Part shown: piece after piece, positions 43,662 through 53,388 of the stretch
Layout of the letters: the number at the start of each line of letters is the position of its first letter
Position numbering within the stretch: the first letter of the stretch is position 1
Origin: Straminergon stramineum
Taxonomy: Eukaryota; Streptophyta; Bryopsida; Hypnales; Calliergonaceae
NCBI GenBank assembly: GCA_963920665.1
Contig: OY987263.1
Span: forward strand, 33,158,547 to 33,222,546
Length of the DNA: 64,000 nucleotides
Reading direction: 5' to 3'
Position numbers and translations under genes: made by a program
The notes under the pieces: model-generated
What the model was told of the DNA's origin: nothing
Database searches by the model: none
Seen by the model: the letters and a program-made list of their open reading frames with translations, nothing else

Positions 43662-45921
43662 TTACTGGCGCAAACTCTCCACGATATACGACGCGTACAG
43701 GTTCCTGCACAAAAGATAAAAAGTAAGATTACAAGAGCCTCACAAGTAGATACAGTATCAATACAGTAAACACTTTCATCTTCCAAAGAAGGTCAGAAAC
43801 CAAAAATAGAACAAACGAACAGAAATTCTAAAGACCGTATTGGGTACGTCGACATACTGGGAGTGGCCGATAGCTTCGATGGCAGCCTCGTGACCGAGGA
43901 AATCATTTACAGCGACTTCCTTGTTCTCATTCTTCTTGTCTACAATGTCAAAAAGTGAGTGAGTGAGCAGGGAATAACAAGATAAAGAAGCTCATAAGAC
44001 TCCTTGCAATGAGAAACCACATAACATACTTCAAAGGAACTGCAAACGCCTCTGGACCCAACTACTATAGCAAGGAAAAATCAGGGTATTCATGATGCTC
44101 TGATATTCTAAAAGCTTTCTTTGGCTCAAATCCTTTCAAGTCTATAAGAGTGAAACCATTGGTGCTCGGCCAAGTTATACAGGCAAGTATAGTTACTGCC
44201 AACTACAATGCGGATACAATGAAAATGGTGGGCGGTCAAGAGTGCTCTAGAATGCTACGTATTCTGCGATAACGTTTGAACAAGTGTATCAAGGCAAAAC
44301 ACTTTATATGAAATGCATGTGAAGACTCACAATCCTCAAAAAACCGACGGATTTCAGCCAATCGGTGGGGTGGGAGCTCGTTGATGTCCTTGAAGTGTCT
44401 GTATTCGGGATCGTCAGCACACACAGCGATGATCTTGTCATCCTTCTCGCCCTGATCAATCATAGGCATGAGGCCGATAGCCCTAGCGCGAAGGAAGCAT
44501 CCGGGAAGGACAGGTTCCTGCAGTTGTAATGGCATAAATCATCAATGATTGCGCTCACACAAAGTCCATTGTCTTTTCAGAATTCAGAAATGACAGTTAA
44601 CCCAATCTAAGAAAAGGAAGAGAATGTCATTGTAATATTCAAAGCATATTTCTGTCATTTGGATATGATTTCTTGTTTCTATTAGTACATCTTGTTACAT
44701 TCATTGAAGCTTTCTAAATGATTTATTTTTAACTCCTGTATGGATGGAAGCAGCCGGTTCTGACCATTTGGGCAATGGGTTAGCATGAACTCAGAATAGA
44801 CGAATGCTCACATTTCAAGCAATGTTCACAATCTACATAAGCCATGTAAACTGAATTGCCGAAGCACTGAATCCGTACCTGCATAATGACGAGAACATCG
44901 ATGGGGTCTTCGTCTTCACACAGAGTGCGGGGAATGAAACCGTAGTTGTGTGGGTATACAACTGATGAGTACAAAATACGATCAACCTTGATGAGACCAC
45001 TTTTCTTGTCAAGCTCATACTTGACCTTGCTTCCCTTCCCGATCTCGATAACCTGCGAAATTTAAGCAAACCACAATCAGCGTTACCTTCAAGAAAGGTC
45101 TTGAATTACCGATAATCAAACTTTAAAAAGTATTGACTCAAATATTTTGTGCCTATATTTCAAATGCCAACGAAGGTGATCGTCACTTACGGCGTTGAAG
45201 ACAGCTGGTGCCTCGGGACCTGAAAATATAAATCAAATGTACAGGACAAACAACTTAGAAATGATCTCTGAAAGAATATTTACCTACATTAAACAAGGCA
45301 TCTTAGCACAATATTTGTTATTTACACGACGTTAAAAAACGATGTAAAAGAACCATTTTTGTCGCTCTTATATTCTGCAATTCCGTGCTAAATTGAGCAA
45401 ATGTTAGAATTCACAACGCAAGAGAAGTTGCCAACGAGACCGTGAAAAAATAGGCCACGCTAAAATAGATTCAACATGCAACCATCAACCCCTAAGGCCC
45501 TCTTCCATATAAATAGGAGTTAAAATAAAGTTTGAGGAAGTTCCAAGCAAGGCAGAAAAATGTAAGAATAGAAAGCAGATACCACACCCTACATTTTTGA
45601 ATGAGAAAAGCATGTTTTCAAGGTTAGTGTTAGCTTCCAAAATTTACTTTTCAGTTTTAGTTTGAGGTTTTAATACTTCAACTCACCGATTTCCAAATCG
45701 TGCCAAGGATGAGCGGCCACGGTGCGACGCTCCATGGTGGAAAGAATGCGTTGGTTGAGAGGTGAGTTCTCGAACTTGGCAACCGGTTTCTTCACTGGTG
45801 CCCCATTAGACGTTGGTGCAGTCCCATTAGACGGCCGTGCAATCCCATTAGACGCCGGTGCAGTCCCATTAGACACCCGTGCAGTCCCATTAGACGACGG
45901 TGCAGTCCCATTAGACGTCAT
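43662..45921 (-). CDS. Soluble inorganic pyrophosphatase (family I), six coding exons
   Basis: Hydrolyses pyrophosphate to phosphate, pulling biosynthetic reactions forward. Coding exons on the minus strand are 45687-45921, 45191-45219, 44879-45052, 44331-44517, 43858-43939 and 43662-43704. They total 750 nt (249 aa), all with GT-AG introns and consistent phases. The family I signature D-x-D-P-x-D is present in [13 protein letters not shown]. Other typical blocks are [112 protein letters not shown] and the C-terminal [12 protein letters not shown]. The core is complete and of normal length. The extra ~45 N-terminal residues are a tandem SNGTA repeat with no transit-peptide look, so the enzyme is probably cytosolic. 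The start is the first ATG of the repeat-bearing exon. Confidence 0.93.
45800..45918 (-). repeat. In-frame 21-bp coding minisatellite
   Basis: Six units of about 21 bp (plus strand GTGCAGTCCCATTAGACGnC) encode x-SNG(T/I)A-x heptapeptides at the pyrophosphatase N-terminus. The variable last codons differ between units, while SNGTA is nearly constant. The length being a multiple of three allows expansion without loss of frame. Confidence 0.88.
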
Positions 45922-46860
45922 ACTTCTCAGTCAAGCGAGACGCACGCCTTCAAATTGGAAAAACAATCAACAACTGACAATAAGGATGCAATGATGACAC
46001 CAATGAGTCACTAATTTTCGCCCACCAGACAGTATGCGCGAGTGTATTTTCAATCTCCACGAACAGATAAAAAACAAAATACGTACTGATCCCACCGCAA
46101 AGAACTAGAATCAAGGACCCTAATAACCATTCACAATCAACGCCCTCGTTCAAATCTGTAGCTAGTATATGGAGTGACATATATGTTGCTGATAATGGCA
46201 TATATCCACAACCACACAGATCAATCATAGAAAGATCGCAAGGATGCTAATATAAATCATAGCAGCCGAATCTCTCAAAACGTCCTCGAAATATAACACC
46301 AAATGTGATGATCTCGGACTAGCCTTTTCGAAAATCCGTCCACTCCACTATTACCTCCTTCACTCCAATACTACAATTGCTCTCAAAAATCTCCTCTGAT
46401 AATCTCCATTCAAATTCTTGAAAACAGACGTTTCCGGCTTGCTTCAAGAAAGCCCAAACCCACAATTGAAAGTACCCACAACTACGATTGATTGCGCTTC
46501 ACACTCGATTCAATAGCAACGTACAAAAGACGCTCCGATTGGGGGCGAAATCAAATCCACAACTACTGTACAGATCGAGAAAACCAAGACATCTCGAAAT
46601 TTCGATTCAAACGCGGAACCACGGATTTCCCAATGCGGCCCACCGCGACCCCGCATTGTCGACGCAAACACGAAGCGCCATCAATCAGCAGGGGATGCAC
46701 TCACTCACTCACCTCGCAGAAGAAAACTTGAGATCGCGGCCCAGTACGCACGCAAAAATGGAGCGCGAGAGAGCTTCCAAGGTCTTGAACTTGAGATCGA
46801 GGCTGAAGAAGGAAAGCACGCGAATGACTCAAGGAAGGAATGGCAGAGAGGAGATTTATA
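45922..46860 (-). promoter_or_regulatory. Probable 5' UTR intron and TATA promoter of the pyrophosphatase gene
   Basis: On the minus strand TATAAAT (46854-46860) is followed by a CT-rich leader. A strong donor sits at 46712 (TCTGCGAG/GTGAGTGAG), and an acceptor ...TTTCCAATTTGAAG lies just upstream of the ATG, leaving 26 nt of leader (45922-45947). This would place a leader intron at 45948-46712. The transcription start is inferred, not shown. The long plus-strand frame at 46488-47099 is antisense to this and not a gene. Confidence 0.55.
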
Positions 46861-47172
46861 ATGCACCTGGAGAGGTTGAAGTCAGCAACCCATTGATTGC
46901 TTGTGCAAATCGGCACGAGCTTAACAAACGCGAAGACCAGCAAGCGCGTCGTCCCGGAAAGGCGACGGCCTCCAATGTGCAGGGGCTGCTGCCTGCCAAG
47001 CCGAATCCAGGATCTAGGAACATGCTACATTTCTATTTTGCGTTTGTACGTGCAGTGAACATGTGCTGGATGTCCGTTCTTTCGTGGACCTTCTGGTAGG
47101 CTGTTGATAGGTCGTCGGTTGTTCCCATGACTTGTGAACCTGAGAGTCTACAAGGGAAGGGAGCGCCGGGTA
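46861..47172. other. Upstream intergenic of the pyrophosphatase gene
   Basis: No gene is seen; somewhat GC-richer than the average. Confidence 0.4.
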
Positions 47173-47251
47173 CTAAAATGGTTAACATGTGTGGATGGTG
47201 ATCATTTAAAGGCATGAATGATCACCTTCCGCACATGTGAACCATTTGAGA
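47173..47251. repeat. Palindromic MITE, copy 1
   Basis: CTAAAATGGTTAACATGTGT and GGATGGTGATCATT are mirrored by AATGATCACCTTCC, GCACATGTGAACCATTTGAG. The same palindrome recurs around 55911-56429, where it carries an insertion. Confidence 0.8.
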
Positions 47252-47546
47252 ACTTTGTCCGTTTTAGCGTCATCTATCTTAGATTTGGAGGTAGTGTTTT
47301 TATTTTGGAACAATAGAAGCTTGTGTGCTCTTATGGGAATGGCATATTTAATGGAGAGTTTCATCCATAGTGGCTGAAATCATCTAACAAGAACAAATGA
47401 TACATCGCCCCTTAAACTGAACACATGTTGTTAATAATTTTTTAGGCAAAGTAAATTATGAAACCATCCCAAGATCTTCATTCTTGCAATCACTCCATCC
47501 CTATATAATTTGGTCTAAAATCTTGCTCAAAAATAAGTAGCATCTA

Positions 47547-47830
47547 CATCACAAAGTTTAGAACTTGCAATTTATCAATAGTTATCATGTGGTTATCATT
47601 GTTTCATGGGTTCGCACATTAATATACAATTTAGCACATCATTACGATGCATTATTTTACAATTTATGACACCGTTATCATGCATTACTTGCAACTGAAA
47701 GTAATGCATCATAAGGGGGTCATAAATTGTAAAGTAATGCATCGTAATTGTATATTAACATGCAAACCCATGAAACAACAATAACCACATGATAATTGTT
47801 GACAAACCATAGGTTCTAAACTTTGTGATG
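47547..47830. repeat. Foldback element, ~140-bp arms
   Basis: The left arm starts CATCACAAAGTTTAGAAC and the right arm ends GTTCTAAACTTTGTGATG. Between them ATAGTTATCATGTGGTTATC and TGTTTCATGGGTT on the left pair with AACCCATGAAACA and the ATAACCACATGATAATTGTT side. The arms meet at 47690-47700. It has no ORF. The pairing is imperfect but continuous. Confidence 0.85.
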
Positions 47831-49042
47831 CTATGGGAGAACCACCTATAGTCAACCACTTAAGCAATTCCGTGCATGTTCTAAAGTAGTTAAAGGCAAT
47901 GGAAATTTTCTACCATATAGGAAGATAGAAATCATGGGGATTGCAAAAAATTTGGTAATTTTATGCCTTGAATTGAAATTATTGTGAATTTTGGAAGACA
48001 AAAGTTGTTCTAGATCCATACCCAATGTTAGACCCTTCCAATTTCGATCATTCGAGAATTACTTTCCTACTTCCTACTTCCTACTTTCTTGCTCACTACT
48101 TTGGGACATGTGTCATAACCTTATTAATCCCAACTTTGAAAAGGAGAAAAAAAAACATTCCAAGCTTTTGGTTAGAAATCTATCCGAGCCTTGGTTGGAA
48201 ATGGTTTCATCCTACAGGTTGGATGTAGGTCTTGATTGGGAATGGGTGTTTTTTCCATAGTGACCTTGCCAATCAGATCCCTAAAGATTAAACAAACAAA
48301 AAATTTCACATATATTAGGATGTGTTTCATTTGTTTTATGAAGCTCCGAGAGTAAGCTCTTCAAAACACCTACAATTCACCCAATAGGCGTTAAGTCTAT
48401 TAGAGTTAACTTCTTCAATGTTTGAAAAGTAGGAAGTCTCTTAGTACTTTGAAAGTTTGTAACTAATTATAATAATGTTTCATATTGTTTGAAAATAAGG
48501 TTATGTAGTTTGTTTTCAAATCTAGGCCTACAAAAATTAAACCCTTAAACAACAAGCCAAGTCCAAGGAGTTTCAAGTGAATCTTTACCACAAAAAGCAA
48601 CATTAGGATTTAGTTTTTGGAATGTTTCAACCTATTGAACCCACTTCAATAGTGAATAAGTCTTGCCAAACACCACTTTTAGGCTACAATGTCAAAGCAC
48701 CGTTCATTGATCAATTTTATATGCCCAAGCCACACATTCAAACCTCATACAAGAACCAAGATCCGTGTCCCTCTTCAAGGAAATCATTTAAATTTCCCTT
48801 TCAACTACCCACCTAGACCATCATATATTGTTTATGCCAGGGTTAAGCTCGGCCAAGCCCTCATGTCAAAATAATTGAGCTCTTCTTCGTAGAAACTTCA
48901 ATTCAAGTCGTGCCTAAAGCAGAGGGCCATTGCAGTGGTTGAATATTCAACAACTGATTACCAGTACTAGCAGCAGAGTCCAATGTTTGAATGAGTGGCA
49001 ACTGTGAAGGTTTGTGCACGGACTTGGCACGATTCTTTATAA
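47831..49042. other. No gene seen
   Basis: AT-rich with short frames only. A small CTTCCTA triplication lies at about 48064-48085. Confidence 0.4.
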
Positions 49043-49058
49043 GATGGTTACTTAACTT

Positions 49059-49112
49059 TTGTTTTTGTTTTTGAAACAAATGGACAAGTTTTTTTTCTTC
49101 AAATACACGGAC
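49059..49112 (-). mobile_element. Tiny LINE 3'-tail insertion
   Basis: A T-rich start followed by GAAACAAATGGACAAG (reverse of the common LINE end) is flanked by GATGGTTACTTAACTT (49043-49058) and GATGGTAACTTAACTT (49113-49128). These form a 16-bp target duplication with one mismatch. Confidence 0.75.
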
Positions 49113-49214
49113 GATGGTAACTTAACTTCTAATAAGCTTAATATGATCCCAATAGTGCATGAGTTGGAGGCTGGCTGTAAGTTACATTAGAGTATGCAAT
49201 CTCTGACTGAAATT

Positions 49215-49690
49215 TTCAATGATTGACCAGTGTCGAGGCCCCCCGGGGGGTCGGGCTGCCGTACTTGCTCCCTCCCTACACGGTGGGCAATTTCTGGGCC
49301 TCTCGTTTTGCTGTCATTTAACTGCAGCTGGATCTGCAGCACTCATGGAATGGGGGCTGAAGGAATGGACTCCTCACCTTATTATTAAAAGTTCGTCCAG
49401 CGTGAGGGCAGTGCACTCACTGCACCGCAAGACAAAAGGGAAAATTAAATTATGGATATATGAGACACAGCCAAGGCCGAAAAGTTGTGGGAAAAGTGGA
49501 AAAAGGGAACAAGTGCGAGCAGCTTCTTTGGGTTGCTATTGGGTGTTCATTATTTGTTCATTATTAGTTGGTTGTGGCATACTCAGGCCTGCTGGGCTTG
49601 CAATTGCACTTTTGGGGGAGAACTGCCCTCTCTGTCATTGTCTCTTTTTTTCACCCATGGAGAAAACACTAAAGTTTAGTGTTTACCACC
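49215..49690 (+). other. GC-richer segment, possible LINE remnant
   Basis: A 158-codon plus frame covers it but shows no clear domain. A piece in another frame (LWEKWKKGTSASSFFGLLLG) vaguely resembles LINE 3' regions. I would not call a gene. Confidence 0.3.
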
Positions 49691-49774
49691 TATGAATTTT
49701 TTGGGAATTTGGGAATTCTTATTTTATTGGGTATGGTATGTTCTTTCATTTGTGAAGAATTACTAACTTCACCC

Positions 49775-50004
49775 TTAACCCTTAAACGTCGACATGGACG
49801 TTTTGTGTCTAATGGATGACAAGGAATTCTCTTGTGTAGGATAGAAGTGCAACTATTCATCCTCAGAATTAGGGGTGGAGAGGGAAGATCTTCTACTGAA
49901 GTTTGACCTTCAATGGATAATTTTGGTTTTTTTAAAGTACATGATGTCACACGGTTGCAAAAGAGATGATTTCTAGAGTCACTAGTCCGTCCTTTAAGGG
50001 TTAA
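49775..50004 (+). repeat. TTAACCC-type MITE (member 1)
   Basis: 230 bp with ends TTAACCCTTAAACGTCGACA and, in reverse complement, TTAACCCTTAAAGGACGG. It is the head-to-head partner of the inverted copy at 50132-50360. Confidence 0.8.
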
Positions 50005-50131
50005 AGGACCCACCCCCCATGACCAAGGTAGTCAACAAAATTGCGTTGATTATTAGACCAATATGTGCGATCTATTTTTCCACAATCAATAGTGAAGTCA
50101 TCCATCAGACACAAAACATCCGTGTTGACGT

Positions 50132-50360
50132 TTAACCCTTGAACGCCAGGCTAGTGACCATGAAAATCAGCCATTTTGGAACCGTGTGGCATCAACTACT
50201 TCAAAAAATAAAGAATATTCATTGGGAATCAAACTATTGTAGAAGATCTTCCCTTTCCACCCCTACTTCAGAGGATGAATAGTTTCACTTTTGTCCTACA
50301 CATGAGAATTCCTTGTCACTCATTGGACAAAAAACGTCCTCCTCGTCGTTTAGGGGTTAA
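50132..50360 (-). repeat. TTAACCC-type MITE (member 2, inverted)
   Basis: 229 bp with ends TTAACCCTTGAACGCCAGG and CGTCGTTTAGGGGTTAA. Read in reverse it aligns with member 1 over its full length (TTGTCCAATGAGTGAC, AAGGAATTCTC, GGGTGGAAAGGGAAGATCTT). The ~130-bp gap between the two is unique. Confidence 0.8.
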
Positions 50361-50529
50361 GTGTTAATAGATCAAGATTGCATCTCTCTCTCTCTTGCAC
50401 ATTTCCCAGTTCTTGGGATTGTGATGTGATGTGGGGTCTTGAACAATTGGACTCACTTCATTCATGTTGTGTTCCTCCCAAAGTAAAGGACTGCAGTTTT
50501 TTCCAGCAAGCCGGCTGAATAAGAAAGGC

Positions 50530-50836
50530 TCACTGTTCCAATCCCCATTCTCGGTATGATGGCACAATGGGATATTCTCCGAACATATTCTGTCTGTCTT
50601 GCTTGTTTGCTTGCTTCGAATGCTTCAAATGCGCCTCCCCAACCATCAATGAGTTTGTGCCCTGGCCTGCGGGTTCCAAAAGCTCCTTCAATTGATCCCA
50701 GCGCTGCTTAGAATGCAAGCAAGCAAGCAGCCCAGCCAGTAGGCCAGTACTAACTTTACTTAACTCATCACTGGAAGCCGTGTGAAGAATATTCACAAGA
50801 ACATACCACGGTACAGCAGGACAAATAATATCTTAA
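50530..50836 (-). pseudogene. Exon-like fragment with helical protein, unassigned
   Basis: On the minus strand an acceptor-like AGCTTAAG precedes an open frame reading DIICPAVPWYVLVNILHTAS, SDELSKVSTGLLAGLLACLH, SKQRWDQLKELLEPAGQ, then an extended tail to a stop near 50530. The first ~60 residues look like genuine coding sequence for an alpha-helical repeat-type protein. I do not recognise it, and I found no neighbouring exon. It may be a captured or orphaned exon. Confidence 0.35.
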
Positions 50837-50979
50837 GCTACAGCAGGTTGATGGGGGCAATTGTGCAATTGTGCAATCTGCCTGTGCATGATTTGAGGGG
50901 AGGGGGGAGGAAGCAGGGAGAGTCTACTGCTGCACTGCATTTCTAAAATGGAAAAGTTTTTCAAAATTGTATTTTCAAT

Positions 50980-51101
50980 TTTTTTTTTTTTTTTTTTTTT
51001 GTTGGAAACACATGGACAAATCACATTGATAATAAATGAAACAGTACAGAGAACCAGAGGACAGAACCCGGCCGATGAGCCTTTTTTCTTAGCTTTCTCA
51101 A
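50980..51101 (-). mobile_element. LINE 3'-tail insertion with target duplication
   Basis: A T-rich tract of more than 20 bp, then GGAAACACATGGACAAATC, CATTGATAATAAATGAAAC, flanked by ATTTTCAAT at 50971-50979 and 51102-51110. This is a minus-oriented truncated LINE. Confidence 0.75.
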
Positions 51102-51172
51102 ATTTTCAATGGACTTATTAATCTACTGTTGTGCTTTGGCCTCTGTCCACTTCAAGACCAGACAGTAAGTTA

Positions 51173-51390
51173 AGCTATATAAGGGCAGGGGTGAACTGAC
51201 CCCCTCGCTTGTCCCCAAGGAAAATCCCTGAAATTTTTTATTTGCCACATATGATAAAATTTGCAAATTTTGAATTCATATTTGCAATCAGAGGCCCCCA
51301 CTTAGCTACTGGAGGAATTGGAACTGAATTAATGAAGCACAAAATAGGGGGACTCTTTTTTACATGCACCCTTGGATTGAGTTATATAAC
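51173..51390 (+). repeat. Shared-core MITE, member C
   Basis: The interior CCAAGGAAAATCC, GAATTCATATTTGCAATCAG, AGGCCCCCACTTAGC, CACAAAATAGGGGGA matches members A, B and D. The ends AGCTATATAAG and GTTATATAAC are short and unlike those of the other members. Confidence 0.65.
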
Positions 51391-51474
51391 GTGGGTACAC
51401 TCAAAAGCGCATTGTACTTAGAACCGCCATCATCTACCTGTGTACACCTGCAAATTTGATATGTGTGTATGTGG

Positions 51475-52400
51475 AAGAAAAGATTTTAGAACCTCTACCC
51501 AAAAAAACTTTGATCCTTCATAACTTTTGCAGATGTTATTCAAATGTCATGTTTCTTTGGTGTGTTGGTACTTCCTTTCACTTACCAATAAGAAAAGTAA
51601 TGAAAATTTTACCATTCTAATAATAGAAAATAGATACAATAGCAACAAGTGGCGGTTTGGGGGGTATCCGACTTAAATTACTCATGAACAATATAGTGTG
51701 GGTGTGCTTGAGATAATGTACTACCATGATATTGTAGTGCATTTATATGGTCACCATTTGGTCCACAAAAGAATTCACTAGTAGATAGTGTAGCTTTGGA
51801 TATGGAAGAAATGTCCCTTCCGAAAGAAAATTTTGTAAATCAAGGAACATTAAGGTGGATTCATCCAAATTTTACACTTTAGCTGAAACCACTATCATCT
51901 ATCTCTATATGTCTCCAAAATCGATATGTATGTATATTGATGAACCGACCCGTGAAACAATTTTAAAAACTGTACCAAAAAAAACTTTAACCCTTCATAA
52001 CTTTTGCATATGCATCAAATGAAATTCATCTTCATTAGAAGACCTTTCTCTATGTTGAGAACCAACCACTACTAGGCAAAATTGAAAATTATGAAAAAAT
52101 TTAATTTAATTAAAAAATATTTTCTTTTACAAATTTTTATTTATTATTATTTGATATGGCCGTCACCCAACCATGTCTACTTGCTGTTGTGGTTGAGTTC
52201 CTACAGTTTGAGAACTCGGAGGAAACTCAGAGGCGTATTGACTAGGTGAATTTCATCTAATGGGTATTCAAATCTCACATTCTTTGGTGTGTTGGGACGT
52301 CTTTTCACTTGCCAACAAAAATATATGAAATTTTGACTAATCAAATAATAGAAACTAGGCATAGTAGCAAAGAGTGGCCCATTGGGGTTACCCACCTTGA
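51475..52400. repeat. Duplicated ~450-bp block
   Basis: Two related blocks, about 51430-51690 and 51890-52400, share CAAAAAAACTTT, CCTTCATAACTTTTGCA, TTTGGTGTGTTGG, TTTCACTT, CCAATAAG or CCAACAAA, AATAATAGAAA, AGCAA. No gene; likely two pieces of one repeat family. Confidence 0.5.
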
Positions 52401-53388
52401 TCTACTCCCTTCAACAACCACAATAGTTAGGTAAATGCACAGAATTTGAGTCTCTTATCCTTGTAGTAATAATTTTACAGGTGAAATTTGCAATTACAGA
52501 GCATGTCATTTCCTTTTGATAGAATTGAGTATATTTGTCAGTACATTCTCTACTTTAGAAGCTCTAGTTTCAGCTCTTCCCAAGTGACAGATACTTAATT
52601 TGCCAGTGTCTATCTATCCAGTCAGCAATTTCAAAGGTCTTCCACAATGACATGTGAATACAGGAAGAAGAAGATTGGTAACTTAACTTAAGTTAGGTCA
52701 AAAATAGGGAAGCAAACTTGACCATGTTGATCGAGATCATCATTGAAACACATGGACTTCCAAAAGTACTAAGCAGTTATTCCAAATTAATTCCTAATTC
52801 TTATCAGTCCCCACTTGAAGCCAGGCTCCAGTGCCAAACAGCCAAGCCCATGCCAAGCATGCCAACGAGCCAATTTGACCCTACCTTACCTTATTCAGGT
52901 AGAAGCATTTGACAATGCCAGAAACAATAGCATTGAAAGTGTTGGAAAAATGACTGATTATAGAAAAAAAAAAAAAAAAAAAAAGGAAAAGATTACAAGT
53001 GAGTTTATGGCCAACCACATACCTGGATATGAGCGATTGAACATGACTTGGATGCCTTACGTTATGAACTTACTCCTGGACCCAGCTGGACGGCTTCCAA
53101 GCATACTTCGGTGGATCTTCAGAAGTTCGTGTCCATCAAGTAAATCAGTTTTTTTTCTAATTATTTTACCACTACTACCCTACGCGAAGATCAGATTTGG
53201 CAGAAATTAAATCATTTTTGGTAAAAAAAAAAGAAAAAGAAAAGTGGCACATGTCATCTTTTGAATGGTGTGAAGTGACATGGCCCCCTGAGAATCTAAC
53301 ATGGAAGCTCAATTTCAACATTTAGGTGCTAAATCAGACCTTCATGTACAGTAATAGCAATAGACTAATAGTAGTAATGTTGGTCTAG
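52401..53388. other. No confident gene
   Basis: A stretch after a poly(A)-like run (52965-52983) reads plus-strand MANHIPGYERLNMTWMPYVM, NLLLDPAGRLPSILRW. It has no known match, and its splice context is unclear. Confidence 0.35.

Noticed and set aside
46488..47099. 203-codon plus-strand frame
   Set aside because: It lies antisense to the probable promoter, leader exon and leader intron of the pyrophosphatase gene. It shows no domain, and its composition is Arg/Asn/His-rich as expected of a shadow frame.
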